From Lachnospiraceae bacterium (lineage in GTDB: Bacteria; Bacillota; Clostridia; Lachnospirales; Lachnospiraceae): a DNA stretch of 45,104 nt. The first letter of the stretch is position 1, and every line of letters begins with the position of its first letter. Positions 16,163 through 24,900 of this stretch are shown here, piece by piece. The notes beneath the pieces are model-generated. The model was not told the origin of the DNA. It did not search any database and saw nothing but the letters and a program-made list of their open reading frames with translations. The position numbers and the translations under genes were made by a program. The stretch covers positions 1-45,104 of the forward strand of contig JAQXVT010000064.1 in the NCBI GenBank assembly GCA_029225065.1, given 5' to 3'.

Positions 16163-17035
16163 ATGTCAAAACACATTACAGGTCATACCGGATTATTATG
16201 TTTACTTGGAAGCCCGGTTGCACACAGCGTTTCACCGGAAATGCACAATGAAGCGTGCGATCAGCTGGGGCTTGATTATACATATCTCGCATTTGATGTT
16301 CCGGAGGAGAAGATGCCGCAGGCAGTAGAAGGACTCCGCACGATGGGAGCAAGAGGCTGGAATATCACGATGCCGGGCAAAAATATCATGTGCAAGCTTG
16401 CTGATAAGGTTTCACCGGCCTCTGAAATTTCAGGCGCATGTAATACGATCGTCAATGATGACGGTGTTCTGACCGCCTACACGACCGATGGCGTTGGATT
16501 TATGAGAGCTGTAGCAGAAAACGGCGTGGATATCATCGGGAAGAAGATGACCTTGCTTGGCGCAGGCGGCGCGGCGACGGCAATTCTGGTGCAGGCAGCG
16601 CTGGACGGAGTGGCTGAGATTAATGTGTTTAACGTAAGAGATGCATTTTTTGGAAGAGCAGAGGAGATCGTGGCAAAACTCAACGAGCGCACAAGCTGCA
16701 AGGTAACGCTGCATGATTTCTCCGATCCGGAGGTGCTGCGCGCTTCGATCGCAGACAGTGCGATTCTGGTAAACGGAACTTCTGTCGGAATGGCTCCGAA
16801 GACAGAAAATACAATCATCACGGACACGACGATGTTCCACAAGGATCTGTTCGTATTTGATGTGATCTACAATCCGCAGGAGACACGGCTTCTGCGCGAG
16901 GCGAAGGAAGCAGGCTGCAAGACCGGAAACGGTATGTACATGCTTCTGTATCAGGGAGCGGCATCCTTCAAGCTCTGGACCGGGATGGATATGCCGGTGG
17001 AGATCATCAAGGAAAAATATTTCTCAAAGAACTGA
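16163..17035 (+). CDS. YdiB-like quinate/shikimate dehydrogenase, copy 2
   Basis: The protein has 290 residues when started at the ATG at 16163, which has AGAGGA upstream and whose N-terminus aligns with copy 1 (HITGHTGL versus NITGHTEL). The open frame reaches back to 16001 only by crossing the terminator and promoter, so the longer form is rejected. Lys73 (TMPGKN), Asn94 (ACNTIV) and Asp109 (YTTDGVG) are the catalytic set. The cofactor loop is GAGGAA (133-138), with Asp160 in NVRD again favouring NAD. The ending (LLYQGAASFKLWTG) closely resembles E. coli YdiB. Its separate promoter and its divergence from copy 1 suggest different substrates or regulation. Confidence 0.92.
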   Translation: MSKHITGHTGLLCLLGSPVAHSVSPEMHNEACDQLGLDYTYLAFDVPEEKMPQAVEGLRTMGARGWNITMPGKNIMCKLADKVSPASEISGACNTIVNDDGVLTAYTTDGVGFMRAVAENGVDIIGKKMTLLGAGGAATAILVQAALDGVAEINVFNVRDAFFGRAEEIVAKLNERTSCKVTLHDFSDPEVLRASIADSAILVNGTSVGMAPKTENTIITDTTMFHKDLFVFDVIYNPQETRLLREAKEAGCKTGNGMYMLLYQGAASFKLWTGMDMPVEIIKEKYFSKN

Positions 17036-17052
17036 TAGCTGATAAAAGCAGG

Positions 17053-17099
17053 ACAGGTTCCTCCGGAGCGGCCTAGATGACCGCCGGGTGGGAACCTGT
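17053..17099 (+). terminator. Hairpin after dehydrogenase copy 2
   Basis: ACAGGTTCC (17053-17061) pairs perfectly with GGAACCTGT (17091-17099), enclosing a second GC-rich stem. Only an AT-rich, not pure T, stretch follows, so it is a likely but weaker terminator. Confidence 0.65.
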
Positions 17100-17130
17100 T
17101 ATATTATTATGATATCAGGGGAAAAAGATC

Positions 17131-17164
17131 AAAAAGCCGTTCATGCTTGCATGATAAGGCTTTT
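17131..17164 (-). terminator. Nested hairpin with T-rich end on the minus strand
   Basis: AAAAGCC (17132-17138) pairs with GGCTTTT (17158-17164) around a perfect inner stem, CATGC-tt-GCATG (17142-17153). On the minus strand it is followed by TTTTTGATC. No minus-strand gene ends here, so it may be a relic of a lost gene or element. Confidence 0.45.
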
Positions 17165-17229
17165 GAACTTGGACCTCACCGAACATCAAGTCAAAAGTGG
17201 TTGCCATTTTTTGGATAAAAGGAAATGAC

Positions 17230-17302
17230 TTTACGGAAAATCGCCGTCGTGATATAATGTGACCACTATGGTAAGTGAGTTGGTTTTGCTTACCATAGTG
17301 GT
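17230..17302 (+). promoter_or_regulatory. Promoter with a perfect 14-bp inverted repeat near +1
   Basis: TTTACG, 17 nt and TATAAT (ending near 17259) form a good promoter. ACCACTATGGTAAG (17262-17275) and CTTACCATAGTGGT (17289-17302) are perfect inverses with a 13-nt loop, beginning a few bases after the -10. The repeat could be an operator for the ArsR-type protein encoded downstream, or a 5' stabilising hairpin in the mRNA. The leader to the ATG at 17480 is about 215 nt, and the rest of it is A-rich. Confidence 0.6.
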
Positions 17303-17479
17303 ATGGGATTAATTGCGAATGTTTGCTTTTGCTGAAAAGATAAAATGAATATTTATGTATATGAGCATATAAACATGCAAAACGGTGAAAGAAAACGAGG
17401 GCAGTAATAAGGGGAACGATAAGAATCATGAGAAATGCTCATGCTCAAAAAAGAGACAGGAAATGATAAAGGGGATACC

Positions 17480-18064
17480 ATGAAAGACAAAAAGAAGAAA
17501 AAACAGAAATCAGAAGAAAAGCTGAAAAAAAAGAAACTGGCGCTTCTGACGGATGAAAAAATAGAAAAAGAAGACAAGAAAAAGAAGAAAAAGAAGCAGC
17601 TTCAGGAAGCAGCGGCTCTGGAAGGTGAGACATCGCAGGATGTATGGCCGACGCAGGAGATGGAAGAAGCCGCTAACGTTTTAAATCAGGCTGAAAAAAC
17701 AGAAAGATCGGCTGGAAAGGCGGCAGGGCGCAAAGCAGAAAAAGCCGGAAAACCAGTAAAAACAGCAAATCGGAAAAAAACAGCCGATGAGGTGTCAGAG
17801 GATGAGGCAGCCCTTATTTTCCGGGCACTCGGTGATGAGACGCGGCTTCGAATTGTTGGGATGCTCGAGGAACATGAGCTGTGTGCAGCAGATCTGCTGA
17901 AATCCGTGAGCATTGTACAGTCGACATTGTCTCATCATATGAAGATTCTGTGCGATTCAGGTGCGGTGAACTGCAGACGCGAGGGACGCTGGTCTTACTA
18001 TTCAATCAATGCAGAAGTGATGGAGAAGGCAGCGGACTACCTGAAGAAATACAGAAAAGCGTGA
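17480..18064 (+). CDS. ArsR-family regulator with a lysine-rich N-terminal extension
   Basis: The last 95 residues are an ArsR winged helix: ALGDETRLRIVGML, the recognition helix STLSHHMKIL and the wing RREGRWSYYSI. The classical metal site ELCVCDL appears as ELCAADL, so one of the two cysteines is missing and arsenite sensing of the usual kind is unlikely. The first 100 residues are low complexity, dominated by Lys, Glu and Ala. I start at the ATG at 17480 because GGGG lies 6 nt before it; the frame reaches back to 17435 without a ribosome site. A run of eight A residues near 17526 is a possible slippage point. The next gene starts 8 nt after the stop, so the two form an operon. Confidence 0.8.
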   Translation: MKDKKKKKQKSEEKLKKKKLALLTDEKIEKEDKKKKKKKQLQEAAALEGETSQDVWPTQEMEEAANVLNQAEKTERSAGKAAGRKAEKAGKPVKTANRKKTADEVSEDEAALIFRALGDETRLRIVGMLEEHELCAADLLKSVSIVQSTLSHHMKILCDSGAVNCRREGRWSYYSINAEVMEKAADYLKKYRKA

Positions 18065-18072
18065 GGTAGGAT

Positions 18073-19347
18073 ATGGGAAACATTCGGTATTGCCGGCAGT
18101 GCGGTCATGCGCTGTCAGATGAAAGCCGATTTTGCGAATACTGCGGCGCAAAGGTTGAGCGGGAAGCTCAGCGCCCGCAGGAACTTGGTGTGTTTTCACC
18201 GCGGGGAGACGGCAGTGTGCAGAGACAGAGCACACGCCGCGAGCCTGGAACTGGTGAGCAGGGCAGCAGGCGCGTACCAGCACAGAATGCTCAGTCACAG
18301 ACCAGGGGAGCGAATATACGCCGCGATCCGGAAAACAGTGAGCAGAGCAGCCGACGTGTGACAGTGTCAAATGCTCAGCCACGTACGAGTGGAGCAAATA
18401 TACGCCGCGATCCGGAAAATAGTGAGCAGGGGATCCGACGTGCAACGTCACAGAATGCTCAGCCTCGTACAGGCGCGGAAAATACACGTCGCCAGCCGGG
18501 AGCCGGTGAGCGGCGAGGACCACGGGCACAGGAAGAAAATATTCAGGCAAACCGACGGATGAATTACGGTGAGCAGCGCCGTGTGTCGCAGGATACCGGA
18601 GAACGTCGCACCCGCTACCAGCAGGAACGACTGCAGGGCAGCTGGGAGGAGTCATGGAACCGGGAGCTTCCGGAGGAGGACGAACGCAGGATTACGCCGG
18701 TGCAGTATCTGCTGCTCGGATTGATCGCGATTCTGATTGCAGCGCTCGTTGCACTTGGCCTGTTCTGGATGAAAGGGCGCAGCGGAAACCGTAATGCGCA
18801 GGATGGAGGAAATGTGCAGGTCGCACAGACCGAGACAGTAAAAACGACTGCAGGAGAAGATAGCGGTGGGGACAGCGTAATCACAATTCTGGACGGAGAC
18901 GGGCAGACGCAAAGCGAAACGACGAAGCAGACGGCCACAGCAGAAACTTCGGAAAGCCGGAAGAAAGAGACAGAACAAGCATCTGAAAAACAGACCGAAA
19001 AGCAAACAGAAAAAATAACAGAAAAACAGACCGAAGCAGTCACAATTCCAATCGAGCAGCCGCAGACTTCGGCGCAGAGCGGTTCCTACATTCTGCCGCA
19101 GAGCTCTGAACGGCTTCTGACGGACAGCGATGTGGATGGAATGAGTTATGATGACATGCAGATGGCAATCAATGAAATATACGCAAGACACGGAAGAAAA
19201 TTTTCCTCACAGTCGGTACAAAGCTATTTTGACGAACAGTCGTGGTATCAGGGCACGGTGGAGCCGGAGGATTTCAGCGACAGCGTGTTCAGCCAGATCG
19301 AAGGAGAGAATGTTTTGTTCCTTTTGAAAAAAATGGGAATCGAATAA
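18073..19347 (+). CDS. Zinc-ribbon membrane protein with C-terminal YARHG domain
   Basis: The 424-residue protein opens with a two-CxxC zinc ribbon (YCRQCG and FCEYCG, residues 7-24). An Arg/Gln/Asn-rich stretch follows, containing three copies of a 28-residue repeat (about residues 65-148). One transmembrane helix lies at about 214-236, then a Thr/Glu/Lys-rich linker with KQTEKQTEK repeats. The end (about residues 345-424) is a YARHG domain with the signature EIYARHGRKF. YARHG domains are extracellular and thought to bind cell-wall or surface ligands; their role is not settled. The gene follows the ArsR-type gene by 8 nt, so the regulator probably controls it or is controlled through it. Confidence 0.85.
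   Translation: MGNIRYCRQCGHALSDESRFCEYCGAKVEREAQRPQELGVFSPRGDGSVQRQSTRREPGTGEQGSRRVPAQNAQSQTRGANIRRDPENSEQSSRRVTVSNAQPRTSGANIRRDPENSEQGIRRATSQNAQPRTGAENTRRQPGAGERRGPRAQEENIQANRRMNYGEQRRVSQDTGERRTRYQQERLQGSWEESWNRELPEEDERRITPVQYLLLGLIAILIAALVALGLFWMKGRSGNRNAQDGGNVQVAQTETVKTTAGEDSGGDSVITILDGDGQTQSETTKQTATAETSESRKKETEQASEKQTEKQTEKITEKQTEAVTIPIEQPQTSAQSGSYILPQSSERLLTDSDVDGMSYDDMQMAINEIYARHGRKFSSQSVQSYFDEQSWYQGTVEPEDFSDSVFSQIEGENVLFLLKKMGIE
18265..18516 (+). repeat. Three 84-bp tandem repeats inside the YARHG gene
   Basis: The block around AATATACGCCGCGATCCGG recurs at an 84-bp period (near 18311, 18395 and, diverged, 18479). It encodes a 28-residue unit with NAQ, then GANIRRDPENSEQ. The first two copies are nearly identical, so copy number may vary between strains. 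Confidence 0.75.
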
Positions 19348-19441
19348 AAAGATGGAACTCGAGATGGAGGAAGCCTGAAAATGTCAGTTCGGTTATGACG
19401 GGCATTGTCTGCCCGGATGATAGGAAAGGGAGGAATATACG

Positions 19442-20812
19442 ATGTTACGTAGTGAAACAGATAGAAAAACAAGGGATGAGAGGCTGGGACAGCTGGTAAA
19501 ATACTGTATGATTTCCGGTGCACTCGACCTGGACCTGTATCAGGAGTACGATGTAAAGCGGGGACTGCGTGAGTCAGACGGAAAAGGTGTCCTGACCGGT
19601 CTGACCGAGATATCCGATGTCGTGGCATTTAAGACGGTACACGGTGAAAAAGTGCCATGTCCTGGTGAACTGTATTTCCAGGGTTACAATGTGATGGATT
19701 TAAAAAACGGTTTTGGAACGCGGAAATTCAATTATGAAGAGATCACCTACCTCCTTTTGTTCGGCGCACTGCCGAATCAGACACAGCTTCAGGAGTTTAT
19801 CGAGATCCTGAGCCAGTACCGCGAGCTGCCGAATAAATTTGTGCGGGATGTCATCATGAAAGCGCCGAGCATGGATATCATGAATGCACTGCAGCGAAGC
19901 GTGCTGACCTTATATTCCTACGATGACAACGCAGATGATATTTCGATTCCGAACGTGCTGCGTCAGGCACTTTCCCTGATTGCGACGATGCCGCTGATCT
20001 CTGTCTATGCGTACCATGCCTATCAGCATTACCACAATGACCAGAGCCTTGTCATCCGCTATCCGGATCCGGAGCTTTCCACTGCGGAAAATATTCTGCG
20101 AATTCTGCGAAGCGACGGACAGTATACCGAGCTGGAGGCAAGAGTTCTCGATATCGCGCTCGTGATTCATGCGGAGCACGGCGGTGGAAATAACTCGACG
20201 TTTACGACACACGTTGTTTCCTCGACCGGTACAGATACGTATTCAGCAGTGGCCGCGTCGCTCGGCTCTCTGAAAGGACCGAAGCACGGCGGTGCAAACC
20301 TGAAGGTAGAGAATATGTTTGCCGATATCAAGGAACATGTGCATAACTGGGAGAGTGAAGACGAAATCTGTGATTATCTGACGAAGATCATCAACAAAGA
20401 GGCGTTTGACCGCAGCGGCCTGATCTACGGTATGGGTCACGCGGTCTACACACTGTCCGATCCGCGAGCCGTCATCCTGAAAGAGTATGCAAGAAGCCTT
20501 TCGGAAGAGAAGGGACTGACCGATGAGTTTGCATTTTATGCAAGAGTGGAGCGGATCGCTTCTGAACTGCTGACAAGCCACAAGAAGCTTCACAAGCCGA
20601 TCTGCTGCAACGTCGATTTCTACAGCGGATTTGTATATTCGATGCTCGGTATCCCGAAGCAGCTTTACACCCCGATCTTTGCGATTTCCCGTATCGCGGG
20701 ATGGTCAGCGCACCGGATTGAGGAGCTGGTAAACGAAGGAAAGATTATCCGTCCGGCGTACAAGTATGTGGGACATCACGTACCGTACGTTGCGCTTGAG
20801 GATCGAAAATAA
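19442..20812 (+). CDS. gltA: Citrate synthase
   Basis: The 456-residue enzyme condenses oxaloacetate and acetyl-CoA to citrate. The catalytic triad region is clear: IHAEHGGGNNS near residues 240-250, YGMGHAVY near 330-337 and NVDFYSG near 389-395. The later part has the CoA/arginine block SRIAGWSAHRIEE. It carries an N-terminal segment of about 60 residues before the core fold, as in other clostridial citrate synthases. GGGAGGAA precedes the ATG. It stands alone between the YARHG gene and a strong terminator. No aconitase or isocitrate dehydrogenase gene is beside it. Confidence 0.95.
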   Translation: MLRSETDRKTRDERLGQLVKYCMISGALDLDLYQEYDVKRGLRESDGKGVLTGLTEISDVVAFKTVHGEKVPCPGELYFQGYNVMDLKNGFGTRKFNYEEITYLLLFGALPNQTQLQEFIEILSQYRELPNKFVRDVIMKAPSMDIMNALQRSVLTLYSYDDNADDISIPNVLRQALSLIATMPLISVYAYHAYQHYHNDQSLVIRYPDPELSTAENILRILRSDGQYTELEARVLDIALVIHAEHGGGNNSTFTTHVVSSTGTDTYSAVAASLGSLKGPKHGGANLKVENMFADIKEHVHNWESEDEICDYLTKIINKEAFDRSGLIYGMGHAVYTLSDPRAVILKEYARSLSEEKGLTDEFAFYARVERIASELLTSHKKLHKPICCNVDFYSGFVYSMLGIPKQLYTPIFAISRIAGWSAHRIEELVNEGKIIRPAYKYVGHHVPYVALEDRK

Positions 20813-20835
20813 AACGAAAATAACTGGAAAAATAA

Positions 20836-20868
20836 GGAGCGGCTGCCGAAAAAGCGCCGCTCTTTTTC
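20836..20868 (+). terminator. Terminator after citrate synthase
   Basis: GAGCGGC (20837-20843) pairs with GCCGCTC (20856-20862) and is followed by five T residues. Confidence 0.9.
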
Positions 20869-21130
20869 TAAAACTTTTATAAAATGGTTGCGTGAGTATA
20901 ATCAGATTAGTAAAATAAAAATGTATGCTTTGATGATAAGATACCATTGAAACGGACGACAAGTGTAATGGTAAGAGCACATTATTATATGAAATGCAGT
21001 AACAACAAATCTACAAAAAACCAAATGAGATAAAACGTCAGAAAAAATTAAGATAGAAAATAATCAGGAAATACATAACATATAAGACATAAAAGAAGAT
21101 ACAAAAGTAAGAACAGAAGGAGCAGATGCC
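20869..21130. other. AT-rich gap ahead of the ABC transporter genes
   Basis: These 262 bp hold no gene I can support. A TATAAT at 20897-20902 with a poor -35 could start the ABC transporter transcript. The second half is strongly A-rich and ends in the AAGGAG site of the ATPase gene. Confidence 0.4.
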
Positions 21131-21838
21131 ATGCAGGAAGCATATGTGAAGCTGGATCAGGTCACAAAGGTCTACAAGATGGGAGAGGTAGAGATCCACG
21201 CGGTTGACGGAATCAATTTTGAGGTAAAAAAAGGCGAGTTTGTCGTTATTGTCGGACCGAGCGGTGCCGGTAAGACGACCGTTTTGAATATTCTTGGCGG
21301 AATGGATACGGCAAGCAGCGGGCATGTGTTTGTCGATGGAAAGGATATCGCAAAATACAGCCAGCGAAAGCTGACCGGATACCGCAGAGATGACATCGGA
21401 TTCGTGTTTCAGTTTTACAATCTGATTCCGAATCTGACTGCGCTGGAAAATGTCGAGCTTGCGCTTCAGATCTGCAAAAATCCGCTTGATTCAAAAACCG
21501 TGTTAAAAGAGGTGGGCCTTGGAGAGCGAATGGGAAACTTTCCGGCACAGCTCTCAGGCGGTGAGCAGCAGAGAGTCTCGATCGCGCGTGCACTTGCGAA
21601 AAATCCAAAGCTGCTGCTCTGCGATGAGCCGACAGGCGCGCTTGATTATCAGACCGGTAAGGCGATTTTGAAGCTTCTGCAGGATATGTGCCGTCAAAAG
21701 AGGATGACGGTGATTGTGATTACGCATAACACGGCGATTACTCCGATGGCGGATCGTGTGATCCACATCAAAAACGGACAGGTCTCGGGCGTGAACCTGA
21801 ACCCGCAGCCTACGCCTGTAGAGCAGATTGAGTGGTAG
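21131..21838 (+). CDS. ABC transporter ATP-binding protein (MacB/LolD type)
   Basis: The 235-residue ATPase carries Walker [10 protein letters not shown] (about 43-51), the Q-loop in [15 protein letters not shown], signature [10 protein letters not shown] (about 141-150) and Walker [12 protein letters not shown] (about 160-170). The sequence around the Q-loop and signature is that of ATPases that drive FtsX/MacB-type permeases, which act as mechanical levers more than as pores. Its partner is the large FtsX-like protein that starts 123 nt downstream. AAGGAG precedes the ATG. Confidence 0.95.
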   Translation: MQEAYVKLDQVTKVYKMGEVEIHAVDGINFEVKKGEFVVIVGPSGAGKTTVLNILGGMDTASSGHVFVDGKDIAKYSQRKLTGYRRDDIGFVFQFYNLIPNLTALENVELALQICKNPLDSKTVLKEVGLGERMGNFPAQLSGGEQQRVSIARALAKNPKLLLCDEPTGALDYQTGKAILKLLQDMCRQKRMTVIVITHNTAITPMADRVIHIKNGQVSGVNLNPQPTPVEQIEW

Positions 21839-21961
21839 GAAAGCGGATAAAGACAGCGCGGAAGCAAAGCATGAACAGCTGCTGCGACACGCGCTCCTGG
21901 AAAGAAGAATAAGAGACAGAACAGCAGCAAAAACGGAATTAGAAATGGCAGGTAAAAACAT

Positions 21962-24900
21962 TTGAAGAAGAAAGCACTGAAAAAAGAATTTCGCGTCGAG
22001 GTCAGGAAGAGTCTGAACCGCTTTTTGTCAATCTTTTTTATCGTGGCGATGGGCGTTGCGTTTTTTTCGGGTATTCAGGCCTCCGCACCGGATATGCGGG
22101 CGACCGGAGATTACTATTTTGACAGCACAAAGCTGATGGATATCAAGGTGCTTGGAACGCTTGGGCTTTCAGAGGACGATCTGGAGGCGATCCGGGCAGT
22201 AGAGGGCGTTGAGGATGCGCAGGGCATCTATATGGAAGATGTTTACTGCGGAGAGGAAGTGCAGCAGGTTCTTCACATGGAATCAATTCCGGAGGATATG
22301 AATCTTCTTACACCAAAGGACGGCACAGTTCCGACGAAGGCAGGAGAATGCTTTCTTGATGAATCATATGCGGAGGCACATGATTATCAGGTTGGAGATA
22401 CGCTGCAGGTGACGGTTTCCTCTGAGGATGATACACAGCTGAAGCGGACAAAATTTCAGATTGTCGGAATCGGCTACAGCTCAAGCTACATTGCCTTTGA
22501 GCGCGGCAGCACGACACTTGGAAACGGAGCAGTTTCCGGTTTTCTCTATCTTGTTCCGGAGGATTTTGATTCGGAGGTCTACAGCACGATCTATGTCCGC
22601 GTGGACGGGGCGCAGGATGAGATGGCCTATACAGACGGGTATGATACGCTGGTGGCAGATGTACAGAGTCGGATCGAAGCGATTGAGGATGTCCGCTGTC
22701 AGGCGCGGTATGATGCGGTCATGGAAGAGGCGAACGGCAAGCTGGATGATGCACGTAAGCAGGTCGAGGACGGAAAAAAGGAGGTTGCCGAGGCAGAGTC
22801 TGAGCTGGAAAGCGGAAAAAATGAGGCAGAATCCGAACTGGCGCAGGCGGAGTCTGAGCTGACGGAGGGCGAATCCGAGCTGGAAAAAGGAAAAGAAAAG
22901 CTGGAGGATTCGAAACAGGAGCTAGCGGACGGCGAAGCGGAGCTTGCGGACGGGGAAGCCGAGATTGCAGAAAATGAGCAAAAACTGCGCGATGGCGAGG
23001 CACAGCTTGCCAGCGGGGAAGCACAGCTGCGAAGCGGAGAGGAAAGCTACCAAAGCGGCCTGACCACGTATCAGAAGGAGTCGGAAGCGGCCGCAAAGAA
23101 ATTTAAAGAAGCAGAGGGACAGATCCGTGACGGCGAAACGCAGCTGAAAGAAGGACGGGCGGAATACGAAAAGCAGAGTGAGGCGCTGAAAGAAGGAAAA
23201 GAGCAGCTGGCGGCGGCAGAGACGCAGCTGGAATCTTCACAGAAACAATACGATGACGGAGCAGCGCAGCTTGCTGAGGCAAAAAAGCAGTATGAGGATG
23301 GAATGACACAGCTGGAAGCCGGGGAAGTACAGTATGAGTCCGGAGCGGCGCAGCTTGCGCAGGCCAAAAAAGAGTATGAGTCCGGAGCAGCGCAGCTTGC
23401 CGAGGCGAAAAAGCAGTATGAATCCGGAGCGGCGCAGCTTGCCGAGGCGGAAGAGCAGTATGAGTCCGGTATTGCACAGGTAAAGGAAGGGCGTACGGCA
23501 ATCGAATATGGAAAAAATCAGATTGCAGCGGCGAAAGAAACGCTTGCCGGACAGGAAACACAGCTTTCCGAACAGAAGACACAGCTGGCGCAGGCCGAGG
23601 AGGAGCTTGTGCAGGCGCAGGAGGCGTGGAATGCATCAGATGCAGCGCTTGCACCGGCACGGGAGGCGTATGCATCAGCAGAAAATGCGGTGCAGGAATT
23701 AAAAAATGCGTATGATACAGCAGAAGCAACACTGGAGGCACTGCGTCAGGAGGTAAAACAGAAACAGGCAGAGGCGGAAAGTCTCAGACAGGCATATGCG
23801 GACCAGCAGGCGCAGGCGAATGATCTGCGCGCACAGGAAGAATCAGCGAGACAGGAGCAAAGTGCCGCTGAGATAAAAGCGCAGGAGATTCTAAGCGGAC
23901 TTGAGGAAAACAGGGCTGCGCTTACGGAACGGCAGTCTGCACTTGCAGCGGCAGAGGCGGTATATGAGGCACTTTTGCAGGAGGAGCAGGCTTCGGAAGA
24001 GGAAATCTCGCAGGCAGCGGCAGCAGTAGAGGAATGCAGAGGACAGACGGAGACACTTGCCTCAACAATTGCTGCGCAGGAACAGGAATGCGCAGCAGCG
24101 CAGCATGCATCGGCGGATGCGAAAAATCGTGGCGATGCGGCCGCAGAGCAGGCTGCATCACTGGAAAGTACTCTGGCGGAGACAGAGGCAGCGGCAAACG
24201 CGGCACAGCAGGCAGCAGATGAGATGCAGAAAAGCGCTGAGGCACAGGTCGTTCAGGCGGAAAATGCGAAAGCAGCGTATGAAGGAGGAAGCGCATCTCT
24301 TGCCGCACAGAAGCAGGAGCTGGATGCAAACGAACAGGCACTGGCACAGCAAAAAGAGAGTCTCGCTCAAAAAGAACAGCAGCTGACAGAAAGCAAAGCG
24401 CAGATGGATGCGGCAGAGACCACGATAGCGCAGGGAAAAGAAGAACTTGCGGCAAAAGAGCAGTCGCTTTCCGAACAGGAAACGCAGCTTGATGAGTCGG
24501 AGCAGCAGCTTGCAGCGGCGCGGACAGAGCTTGACCAGAAGCAGGAAGAACTTGCAAAAGGAAAACGGGAGCTTGACGCGAATGAGCAGGCGTTGGAAGT
24601 GGCAAAGCAGACACTGGAAGAAAAAGAGACTGAGCTTCAGAGTGCAAAAACACAGCTGACAGAGACGAGAATTCAGCTTGAAGCGGCAGGCACGCAGCTG
24701 AAAGAAAAAGAAGCGGAACTCTCAAAAGCACAGGCGCAGCTAAGTGAGGGATGGAGTCAGCTTGAGCAGAACAAAAAGGAGCTTGAATCCGGTGAACAGC
24801 AGCTTGCGGATGCAAAGACGCAGCTTGAGGCAAATGAAGAGAAGCTAAAGAGCGCAAAAGAAGAAATCGCAAAAGGAAAACAGCAGCTTGCGGATGCAAA

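Noticed and set aside
17115-17429. Minus-strand frame of 104 codons in the gap before the ArsR-type gene
   Set aside because: It overlaps the promoter and inverted repeat, has no ribosome site and reads as AT-rich noncoding sequence.
18652-19191. Minus-strand frame rich in Cys/Phe inside the YARHG gene
   Set aside because: It is antisense to a well-supported gene, with no ribosome site or family likeness.
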